Shown here: piece after piece, positions 49,177 to 55,379 of the stretch
Numbering within the stretch: position 1 is the first letter of the stretch
Layout of the letters: each line of letters opens with the position of its first letter
Source: Oscillospiraceae bacterium
GTDB taxonomy: Bacteria > Bacillota > Clostridia > Oscillospirales > CAG-272
Length of the DNA: 55,379 nucleotides
Assembly: GCA_015065075.1 (NCBI GenBank)
Contig: SVRA01000005.1
Location: 1-55,379, forward strand
Direction: 5' to 3'
Notes under the pieces: model-generated
Told to the model about the DNA's origin: nothing
The model's input: the letters and a program-made list of their open reading frames with translations, nothing else
The model's database searches: none
Translations under genes and position numbers: made by a program

Positions 49177-49205
49177 AGTATACCATATTTTTATGCGGTT
49201 TTCAA
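49177..49205 (-). promoter_or_regulatory. Promoter of tRNA-Arg
   Basis: Minus strand: TTGAAA (49205-49200), 17-bp spacer, TATACT (49182-49177), 18 bp before the tRNA. Confidence 0.7.
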
Positions 49206-49322
49206 GTGCTTTTGTAAATTTTGGCGGTGATTTTGGCTTGGAATTCGGCTTGCGGCGAGAAAAACGTTGCTTTTGGGGGACTTATGTTGAATTCTCTGCA
49301 AGAAGTGCTTCAGATATCAAAA

Positions 49323-49388
49323 AAACAAGATCACCACGGGCTTATGTCGGGCAAAAATGCCTCCATTGGTCTGTGGTGATCTTTGTTT
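49323..49388 (-). terminator. Terminator of the DJ-1/CPBP operon
   Basis: Outer arms AAACAAGATCACCA (49323-49336) and TGGTGATCTTTGTTT (49374-49388) with an internal 37-base region; overlaps the CPBP stop. 49206-49322 holds no gene that I can support. Confidence 0.65.
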
Positions 49389-50394
49389 ATGCGAAAAATC
49401 CAATCAAGGTTATCGCAATATAGAGTGCAAATGTAACGATGGCGCAAACGAGGGTAGGAGTATATACAAACGCGCTTTTGATCTCTCCAAACAGCTCTTG
49501 ATGATTGATCTTGGGCACGCGTGAGCTTTCTTCTCCGTCTGCCACTCTTGCCGCCTTCGTTCTATATACTCTTGCCGCCTCGGACACGAACAGAGCCGTG
49601 CTTACAAGCCACGCGCCGATTATTATGACGATCAGCAGGGGATTGCTTTGCGACGATATAAAATACTTTGATAGATTGGTATTGATGAAAAGCCCGTAGA
49701 GATTGTAGATGAAGTGCAGTATCATACACGAGATCAGCGAGCCCGTTGTAAATCTGACAAAGCAATATACAAGAGCGCAGAAAAGCGCGGCGGGTAATCC
49801 TCCGAGCGTGAAGGCGAACAGTGCTGACAAGAGTGAGGACACACAGCACGCAAGTCCTTCGCTTATCTTGGAAAGCTCGCTATAAACTATTCCTCTGAAC
49901 ACCAGCTCCTCGACGACTGCGGGGATTATCGCGTACACGATAACGAGATAGAGCGTGTTTACTGTATATTCGTTCTGTCCTGCGGTGAAGGCGCCAAGCA
50001 GGGTAAATCCCTCGGAGGAGGCGTAGACTCCGCCGAAAATAATATTAAGCACAAGCGCCGTGGATACGAGAAAAAGGGAAGAGAAGATAAGGAAAAACAC
50101 GTATTCGTATCCGATCGTCGCTATGCCGACACCTTTAAGCTGTGCGGAGAGCTTTTTCTCGGGGCAGAGGATGAGCATACAGAGATATGCGGGGATGAGC
50201 ATAGCGATAAGCTGCGCTATGATCGGCGAGAGCAGGTCTTTGCCGAAGGGATAGATGAACCTGTCGATGATCACCGCTAAGAATGCGACCGCCATACAAA
50301 CGGTCACGAGCAATATTGGCAAGAATGCTCTCGCGTCGGGGGCGGCGGGAATATCACCTATCGATTTTTTGATCTTCTTTATTCTGTTTTTCAT
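49387..50394 (-). CDS. CPBP-family intramembrane metalloprotease
   Basis: 335 residues with about eight membrane helices. The CPBP (Abi/CAAX protease) motifs are in order: VVEELVFRGIVYSEL (EExxxR), the FxxxH-like region FALLGGLPAALFCALVYCF is diverged, and HFIYNLYGLF carries the conserved His/Asn. Family members cleave prenylated proteins or act in bacteriocin self-immunity, but no bacteriocin genes are adjacent. It begins 4 bp after the stop of the DJ-1 gene, so they form an operon. Substrate unknown. Confidence 0.88.
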   Translation of the reverse strand: MKNRIKKIKKSIGDIPAAPDARAFLPILLVTVCMAVAFLAVIIDRFIYPFGKDLLSPIIAQLIAMLIPAYLCMLILCPEKKLSAQLKGVGIATIGYEYVFFLIFSSLFLVSTALVLNIIFGGVYASSEGFTLLGAFTAGQNEYTVNTLYLVIVYAIIPAVVEELVFRGIVYSELSKISEGLACCVSSLLSALFAFTLGGLPAALFCALVYCFVRFTTGSLISCMILHFIYNLYGLFINTNLSKYFISSQSNPLLIVIIIGAWLVSTALFVSEAARVYRTKAARVADGEESSRVPKINHQELFGEIKSAFVYTPTLVCAIVTFALYIAITLIGFFA

Positions 50395-50398
50395 GCTT

Positions 50399-50941
50399 TT
50401 ACTTTGCGAAGATTGATTTTCTGATCTGATTAGCGGTCTCGCCGTCCTTGAGTGTGCGGACGAGCTCGAGTCCGAATTCGAGCGCGACGCCCATGCCTTT
50501 GGCGGTGATCACGTTGCCGTCGCGGACTACGGTCTCGGTCTCTGATACCGTTGCGCCCTCAAGGTATTGTTCAAACCCGGGGTAGCAGACTGCTCTCTTG
50601 CCGTTGAGGTATCCGCGCTTGCCAAGCACCATGGGGGCGGCGCAGATAGCGCAGAGGAACGCGCCCTTGCGCGAGGCGGCACGGAGCGCGGTGTCGACGG
50701 TCTTGGACTCGTCGAGATTGCTCGAGCCGGGCATTCCTCCCGGGAGAATGATCATATCGGGGGTTGAGTCGCGGTAGAGCACGTCGGGAATATCTGCCTG
50801 GACGGTGATTCCGTGCGCACCGATTATCGTATCCTTACCGATTCCGACCGTGGTGACCTCGAGTCCTGCACGGCGGAGAATATCAAGCGGACAGAGTGCC
50901 TCGACCTCCTCGAAGCCGTCGGCTAAAAACATATATATCAT
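50399..50941 (-). CDS. DJ-1/PfpI-family protein
   Basis: 180 residues from ATG 50941 (AGGAAGAAAAGC upstream). MIYMFLADGFEEVEALCPLDILRRAG at the start carries the conserved Glu, DMIILPGGMPGSSNL the oxyanion region, and AFLCAICAAPMVLGKRGYL the nucleophile-elbow Cys. It is closest to the DJ-1 branch (ThiJ/YajL-like), which has been linked to glyoxalase, deglycase or chaperone activities under stress. First gene of a two-gene operon with the CPBP protease. Confidence 0.92.
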   Translation of the reverse strand: MIYMFLADGFEEVEALCPLDILRRAGLEVTTVGIGKDTIIGAHGITVQADIPDVLYRDSTPDMIILPGGMPGSSNLDESKTVDTALRAASRKGAFLCAICAAPMVLGKRGYLNGKRAVCYPGFEQYLEGATVSETETVVRDGNVITAKGMGVALEFGLELVRTLKDGETANQIRKSIFAK

Positions 50942-50984
50942 AGCTTTTCTTCCTTTCGGGTTTTTGCTTTCTTTTCTATAAAAA

Positions 50985-51013
50985 ATTATAACACACGCGC
51001 CTCCTTTTGTCAA
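50985..51013 (-). promoter_or_regulatory. Sigma-A promoter for the DJ-1/CPBP operon
   Basis: Minus strand: TTGACA (51013-51008), 17-bp spacer, TATAAT (50990-50985), full consensus. Confidence 0.85.
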
Positions 51014-51055
51014 CGCGGGGCGGGGAAAGAATTTTATTTATTTTCCCGAAAGGAC

Positions 51056-51084
51056 TTGACCTTTGGTTTTTCAGGTACTATAAT
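51056..51084 (+). promoter_or_regulatory. Sigma-A promoter for the second MATE gene
   Basis: TTGACC (51056-51061), 17-bp spacer, TATAAT (51079-51084), divergent from the DJ-1 promoter. Confidence 0.75.
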
Positions 51085-51131
51085 TAAAATGAGATATTTT
51101 GCGGACGTTTGCGCGGTGGAGGCGATTTTTG

Positions 51132-52553
51132 ATGGCGGCGAAAGCTAAACAGCAATACGACATGACCGAAGGGGCGTTGCTCCCGAAGCTTATAAAATAT
51201 TCTCTGCCGCTTATTGCGACTGGAATTTTGCAGGTCTTTTACAATGCGGCGGATATGATAGTGGTGGGAAGATTTGCAAGCGACTTTGCAATGGGTGCGG
51301 TCGGTGCTTGCGGATCTCTCATAAATCTTATCGTAAACGCTTTTATTGGACTTAGTGTAGGAACGAGCATTTGCGTGGCACACGCGATCGGCGCGAAGGA
51401 TGATGAGAAGGTCAGGCGGCTTGTTCACACGTCGCTTTTCCTCGGAATCGTTTTCGGAATAGCCGTTGGTATCTTTGGGTTTTTTATGGCAGAGCCGCTT
51501 CTGCTTATGATGCAGACACCCGAAAACCTGCTCGTTGAGGCGGTGCCGTATATGAGAGCGTATTTCGTTGGTATTCCTGCGGGTCTGATATACAATTTTC
51601 TGGCGGCGGCGCTACGCTCGTCGGGAGACTCCAAAAGACCGCTTATCTTCCTTGCGCTGTCGGGAATAATCAACGTAGCTCTGAATCTGGTCATGGTTCT
51701 CGGATTTGGCATGGGAGCTATCGGAGTCGGTATTGCTACGAGCGCTTCGCAGGTCGCGTCTGCTTTGATGATCGTCGTATTTATGATGAGGACAAGCGGA
51801 CCTTGCCGAATTCGGCTTCGCGACGTCAGGGCGTATAAATGCGAGCTCGCCGATATCGTTCGCACGGGCGTTCCCGCGAGCGTGCAGAGCGTGGTGTTCT
51901 CTTTGTCTAACGTGCTTATCCAGTCGAGCATTAATCAGTACGGCGATATTGCCGTTTCGGGCAATACTGCCGCTAACAACATCGAGTCGTTTATATACGT
52001 GGCGATGAACGCGGTATATCAGGCGACGCTGACCTTCGTGGGTCAGCACGTGGGCGCGGGTAAGCTAGAAAGGATCAAAAAGATAGTGCTTTTATCGGTG
52101 CTGATAGTAACTGCTTTGGGCGTGCTTCTCGGAACGCTTGCGTATGTTTTCCACGAGCCGCTTCTTGAGATATACAAGCCCGGAGAAGCGCCGATACAGG
52201 TTGCGATACGGCAGGCGGGAGCTAACCGAATGAGTATGATCTGCACGACGTACTTTTTGTGCGGGATAATGGAGGTGCTCAGCGGCACGCTTCGCGGAAT
52301 GGGCAAGTCTGTCTTGCCGATGGGAGTTTCGATATTCGGCTCGTGCTTGCTGCGTATAGTTTGGATATACACGGTCTGCCCGATATTCCCAGGAAACATT
52401 TCGGTTTTGTATCTTGCCTATCCCGTTACGTGGGCGATCACGATATTGGGGCATTTTGCGTGTTGCGTGGTGGCTTATAGGATAATGGTGCGTAAACGCA
52501 ACGCGCGGCTGATGTCGGATGCGGCAGAAAAAACCGAGAGCTTGGCGGTCTGA
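51132..52553 (+). CDS. MATE-family efflux transporter
   Basis: 473 residues from ATG 51132 with GGAGG 9 bp upstream. Twelve membrane helices; MTEGALLPKLIKYSLPLIATGILQVFYNAADMIVVGRFA at the start and TTYFLCGIMEVLSGTLRGMGKSVLPMG in the second half are typical of the clostridial NorM/DinF branch. It is distinct from the MATE at 32.4 kb (different N-terminus and helix sequences), so not a recent duplicate. Exchange of drug or metabolite for Na+/H+ is expected. Confidence 0.92.
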   Translation: MAAKAKQQYDMTEGALLPKLIKYSLPLIATGILQVFYNAADMIVVGRFASDFAMGAVGACGSLINLIVNAFIGLSVGTSICVAHAIGAKDDEKVRRLVHTSLFLGIVFGIAVGIFGFFMAEPLLLMMQTPENLLVEAVPYMRAYFVGIPAGLIYNFLAAALRSSGDSKRPLIFLALSGIINVALNLVMVLGFGMGAIGVGIATSASQVASALMIVVFMMRTSGPCRIRLRDVRAYKCELADIVRTGVPASVQSVVFSLSNVLIQSSINQYGDIAVSGNTAANNIESFIYVAMNAVYQATLTFVGQHVGAGKLERIKKIVLLSVLIVTALGVLLGTLAYVFHEPLLEIYKPGEAPIQVAIRQAGANRMSMICTTYFLCGIMEVLSGTLRGMGKSVLPMGVSIFGSCLLRIVWIYTVCPIFPGNISVLYLAYPVTWAITILGHFACCVVAYRIMVRKRNARLMSDAAEKTESLAV

Positions 52554-52618
52554 CGGGGCGTTTGGCAATCTGCAACAAAAAAATCGTCGTCTAGACGCAA
52601 AAATTTACTTTCTACCAC

Positions 52619-52647
52619 TTGATAAATATATAAATTTGTGGTAAACT
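52619..52647 (+). promoter_or_regulatory. Likely promoter for pgk
   Basis: TTGATA (52619-52624), 17-bp spacer, TAAACT (52642-52647). An overlapping TATAAT (52647-52652) has no well-spaced -35. Confidence 0.5.
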
Positions 52648-52705
52648 ATAATTTGGTAAAAATTTTGGCGAAATGCCGATCAAAATAAGAAAGGCGGAAT
52701 TTATC

Positions 52706-54025
52706 ATGACCTACAACAAGAAGTCTATTGAAGACGTTGTTATCAATCCCGGCACAAAGGTGTTCGTTCGCTGCGATTTCAACGTACCCAGCAAGGATGG
52801 CGTTATCACCTCTGACAAGAGAATCGTTGAGGCGCTTCCTACGATCAAGTACCTTATGGCTAAGGGCGCAAAGGTTATTCTTGCTTCCCACATGGGCAAG
52901 CCCCACAACGTATTCACTCCCGATTTCAAGCTCACCAAGAAGGAGCTCAAGAAGGTTGCCGAGCTTCCCGAGTCCGAGCAGGCTGCGGCTACTGCGGAGT
53001 ATCTTGAGAAGGCAAAGAAGGACGTTAAGAAGTATTCTCTTAAGATCGTTGCAGACAAGCTCAACGAATACCTCGACGGCAAGGTAGTTCACGCTACCGA
53101 CATCATCGGTGACGACGCTAAGGCGAAGATCGCGGCTATGGAAAACGGAACCTGCGTGCTTCTCGAGAACGTTCGCTTCGACGCGGGCGAGGAGAAGAAC
53201 AAGCCTGAATTTGCAAAGGCTCTTGCAGATCTTTGCGGCGAGGGCGGTCTCTACGTTAACGACGCGTTCGGTACTGCTCACCGCGCACACGCTTCCACTG
53301 CGGGCGTTGCGGCTTATCTTCCCGCAGTTTGCGGTTATCTTATCGGTAAGGAGATCGGCGTTATGGGTAAGGCTCTCGCAGATCCCGAAAGACCCTTCGT
53401 TGCTATTCTCGGCGGCGCAAAGGTTTCCGACAAGCTCAACGTTATCAACAACCTTCTCGGCAAGGTCGACACCCTCATCATCGGCGGCGGTATGGCGTAC
53501 ACCTTCCTCGCTGCTAAGGGCTACGGCGTAGGTAACTCCTTGCTCGACAGCGAGAAGATCGACTACTGCAAGCAGATGATGGAAAAGGCAGAGGCGAACG
53601 GTGTTCAGCTTCTTCTTCCCATCGATACCACCGTTGCTGACGGCTTCCCGAACCCCATCGACGCTCCCATTGATGTTGAGATCGTAGATGCTGACAAGAT
53701 CCCTGCTGACAAGGAGGGTCTTGACATCGGTACAAAGACCATGGAGCTTTATGCAAATGCAGTTAAGGCTGCTAAGACTGTCGTTTGGAACGGTCCTATG
53801 GGTGTTTTCGAGAACCCCACTCTTGCAAAGGGTACTATTGCGGTTGCTCAGGCTCTTGCTGACAGCGATGCTACCACCATTGTTGGCGGCGGCGACTCTG
53901 CGGCGGCTTGTGAGACTCTCGGATTTGCTTCCAAGATCACACACATCTCCACTGGTGGCGGAGCGTCTTTGGAATTTTTGGAAGGCTTGGAACTTCCCGG
54001 AATCGCAGCACTTCAGGATAAATAA
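52706..54025 (+). CDS. pgk: Phosphoglycerate kinase with an N-domain insertion
   Basis: 439 residues from ATG 52706 (AAGAAAGGCGG upstream). Signature [46 protein letters not shown], and the C-terminal nucleotide site GPMGVFENP and GGGDSAAA are intact. It transfers phosphate from 1,3-bisphosphoglycerate to ADP. The protein is about 40 residues longer than the usual ~395: the extra, charged helical segment lies at about residues 75-108, after the substrate-binding SHMGKPH and before the conserved [13 protein letters not shown]. Codon use is strongly biased (GTT, CTT, AAG), fitting high expression. Precedes tpiA. Confidence 0.96.
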   Translation: MTYNKKSIEDVVINPGTKVFVRCDFNVPSKDGVITSDKRIVEALPTIKYLMAKGAKVILASHMGKPHNVFTPDFKLTKKELKKVAELPESEQAAATAEYLEKAKKDVKKYSLKIVADKLNEYLDGKVVHATDIIGDDAKAKIAAMENGTCVLLENVRFDAGEEKNKPEFAKALADLCGEGGLYVNDAFGTAHRAHASTAGVAAYLPAVCGYLIGKEIGVMGKALADPERPFVAILGGAKVSDKLNVINNLLGKVDTLIIGGGMAYTFLAAKGYGVGNSLLDSEKIDYCKQMMEKAEANGVQLLLPIDTTVADGFPNPIDAPIDVEIVDADKIPADKEGLDIGTKTMELYANAVKAAKTVVWNGPMGVFENPTLAKGTIAVAQALADSDATTIVGGGDSAAACETLGFASKITHISTGGGASLEFLEGLELPGIAALQDK

Positions 54026-54036
54026 GATATATGATG

Positions 54037-54226
54037 AAAGGGGAACCCCCCACTTGTGCGGTTCCCCCTTTCCAAAGCTTGACAAGCTTTGGAATTTCCC
54101 CCTCCGTGGCGCTTAGAAAGGATAGGGAATTTCGCTCGTTGCGACGAGCGACAAGGGCTACGCGCCCTTGACAGCGCCGCCTTTTGAAAAAGGTGGGCGA
54201 AAACTTTCAAAAAAACATAACAGAGG
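54037..54226. repeat. Cluster of five hairpins between pgk and tpiA (REP-like)
   Basis: No gene. In order: GAAAGGGGAACC with GGTTCCCCCTTTC (54037-54073, one bulged C), CCAAAGCTT/AAGCTTTGG (54072-54092), CGCTCGT/ACGAGCG (54133-54150), CAAGGGC/GCCCTTG (54152-54170), and GCCGCCTTTT/AAAAGGTGGGC (54176-54199). The first can act as terminator of pgk. The composition looks like a dispersed repeat, different from the family at 2.9, 5.8 and 12.2 kb. Confidence 0.75.
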
Positions 54227-54235
54227 ATTTTTACA

Positions 54236-54991
54236 ATGAGAAGATACGTAATTGCAGGAAACTGGAAAATGAACATGACACCCAAGAGCGCGACCGCTCT
54301 TATCAATGAAATGAAGCCTCTCGTTGCAGGCAAGGACAACTGCGACGTGGTACTTTGCGTACCCGCGATTGACATTCCTGCTGCTATCGAGGCGGCTCAG
54401 GGCTCTAACATAAAGATCGGTGCGGAGAACGTTCACTTCAAGGCGTCGGGCGCTTACACCGGCGAGATCTCCGCAGAGATGCTCGTTGAGGCAGGCGTTG
54501 AGTACGTCGTTATCGGTCACTCCGAGAGAAGACAGTACTTTGGCGAGACCGATCAGACCGTTAACCTCCGCACTCTTGCGGCTCTTAACGCTGGTCTTAA
54601 GGCGATCGTTTGCGTTGGTGAGACTCTTGAGCAGAGAGAGCTTGGCTACACCGAGACTCTTCTTAAGTTCCAGACCAAGATGGCGCTTACAAACGTTACT
54701 GCGGAGCAGATGAAGAACGTTATCATCGCTTACGAGCCCGTTTGGGCTATCGGTACCGGTGTTACCGCTACCGCTGATCAGGCTGACGAGGGTAACGGTT
54801 ACGTTCGTGCGGCTGTTGCCGAGATGTTCGGCGCGTCTGTTGCAGAGGCTACTACCGTTCAGTATGGCGGCTCTATGAACGACAAGAACGCGGCAGAGCT
54901 TCTTTCCAAGGAGAACGTTGACGGCGGTCTTATCGGCGGCGCATCGCTTAAGTCTGCAGCTTTCGCGGCTATCGTTGAAGCGGCACAGTGA
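54236..54991 (+). CDS. tpiA: Triosephosphate isomerase
   Basis: 251 residues. MRRYVIAGNWKMNM carries the substrate Lys/Asn, VIGHSERRQYFGET the electrophilic His, IIAYEPVWAIGTG the catalytic base Glu, and YGGSMNDKNAAEL the phosphate loop. It interconverts DHAP and glyceraldehyde 3-phosphate. ATG with CAGAGGA upstream. It follows pgk after a 210-bp hairpin-rich gap; codon use is as biased as in pgk. Confidence 0.97.
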   Translation: MRRYVIAGNWKMNMTPKSATALINEMKPLVAGKDNCDVVLCVPAIDIPAAIEAAQGSNIKIGAENVHFKASGAYTGEISAEMLVEAGVEYVVIGHSERRQYFGETDQTVNLRTLAALNAGLKAIVCVGETLEQRELGYTETLLKFQTKMALTNVTAEQMKNVIIAYEPVWAIGTGVTATADQADEGNGYVRAAVAEMFGASVAEATTVQYGGSMNDKNAAELLSKENVDGGLIGGASLKSAAFAAIVEAAQ

Positions 54992-55007
54992 TTTAAGTTT
55001 TTATACA

Positions 55008-55036
55008 TTTACTGGCGAAAAGCGGTATTCTAAAAC
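55008..55036 (+). promoter_or_regulatory. Possible promoter for the terminal lipoprotein
   Basis: TTTACT (55008-55013), 17-bp spacer, TAAAAC (55031-55036). Weak -10. Confidence 0.35.
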
Positions 55037-55056
55037 ATATAACAAACGCTACGGTA

Positions 55057-55379
55057 ATGAGAGTGACAAAAAGCTTTTTTGTATTTTTATTGGCCACCGT
55101 CCTGCTGCTCTGCTCCTGTGATATCAGTTCAGGCGAGAGCGGCGAGATCGAAACGACCGAAGAGACAACCGAAGAGACGAGTGGCGAGATCGAAGCGACC
55201 GATGAGACAACCGAAGAGACGAGCGGCGAGACAGACGTTGAATCTATTTTGACAGAAACCGATTCTCCCGCGCCTGATACAGAGTATCTTTTAATAGATA
55301 GGGTTGAGCCGAAGGATTATATAACCAGCTGCTTTGCGGCGGACGGAAGCGCGTTTGGGCTATCCTTACGTATGCCTGA
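55057..55379 (+). CDS. Lipoprotein with Thr/Glu-rich stalk, N-terminal part (3' end outside window)
   Basis: Open from ATG 55057 to the window edge, 107 codons. The signal peptide MRVTKSFFVFLLATVLLLCS ends at lipobox Cys21 (LCSC). A stalk of two near-identical 14-residue repeats (GEIExTxETTEETS; DNA repeats 55141-55182 and 55183-55224) follows, then the beginning of a globular domain (EYLLIDRVEPKDYITSCFAADGS is its visible part). The stalk resembles that of the phosphatase lipoprotein at 29.8 kb. The Shine-Dalgarno is poor. The last three bases read TGA but are out of frame. Confidence 0.75.
   Translation, partial: MRVTKSFFVFLLATVLLLCSCDISSGESGEIETTEETTEETSGEIEATDETTEETSGETDVESILTETDSPAPDTEYLLIDRVEPKDYITSCFAADGSAFGLSLRMP

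Noticed and set aside
55377..55379. TGA at the very end of the window as stop of the last lipoprotein
   Set aside because: It is out of frame with ATG 55057 (the frame there reads CCT, GA-).

Overview
The window comes from a spore-forming Gram-positive anaerobe of class Clostridia, probably an uncultured gut lineage. Supporting evidence includes sporulation genes (spoVM, spoIIE), a SCIFF ranthipeptide with its radical-SAM maturase, a THF riboswitch upstream of folT-folC, type III glutamine synthetase, BspA-type leucine-rich repeat protein, and Thr/Glu-rich lipoproteins. Canonical sigma-A promoters (TTGACA, 17 bp, TATAAT) and strong Shine-Dalgarno sites recur throughout. Species cannot be named from sequence alone. 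Most of the window is ordinary chromosome of medium G+C; only about 47.0-47.9 kb and the regulator remnant at 27.2 kb look AT-rich and accessory.

Layout. 0-8 kb: the conserved fmt-rsmB-rlmN-[prpC-prkC]-rsgA-[rpe]-thiN-spoVM block. The phosphatase and rpe are missing, and the kinase is replaced by a membrane PASTA protein without a kinase domain. A YgiQ-type radical SAM protein follows. 8-10.3 kb: glf plus a GT2 glycosyltransferase for a surface galactofuranose-type glycan. 10.3-12.9 kb (minus strand): a CD1247-like acidic Zn-ribbon protein, efp, a YfcE-like phosphoesterase and a flavin reductase-like protein. 13-17.6 kb: a cytoplasmic GH35 beta-galactosidase, then a convergent DHHW/MBOAT O-acylation pair. 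17.7-19.8 kb: THF riboswitch, folT, folC. 19.8-24.1 kb: LRR surface protein, a trigger-factor-like FKBP lipoprotein, biotin ligase and a SLOG protein. 24.2-29.8 kb: spoIIE, a broken XRE regulator with twin operators, and type III glutamine synthetase. 29.8-32.2 kb: a phosphatase lipoprotein and a secreted Ig-like protein. 32.4-37.6 kb (minus): a heterodimeric ABC exporter plus a MATE pump in one operon. 37.7-40.7 kb (minus): a single 993-residue protein joining an MFS-type sugar transporter to a GH2 glycosidase. 40.9-44.6 kb: SCIFF peptide, its maturase, an Orn/Lys/Arg decarboxylase and a hypothetical. 44.7-46.5 kb: Na/Pi cotransporter. 46.8-49.2 kb: tRNA-Gln(CUG) and tRNA-Arg(CCG), each trailed by hairpin elements that copy the 3' end of the neighbouring tRNA, surrounding small AT-rich genes and an esterase. 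49.4-55.4 kb: CPBP protease, DJ-1 protein, a second MATE pump, pgk, tpiA and the start of a lipoprotein.

The most noteworthy items are the transporter-glycosidase fusion, the tRNA-tail hairpin elements, the kinase-less PASTA protein at the prkC locus, the SCIFF peptide with Gly at the expected Thr37 crosslink position, the XRE gene with an in-frame TGA but intact operators, and a three-copy dispersed structured repeat, one copy of which contains the rlmN stop codon.
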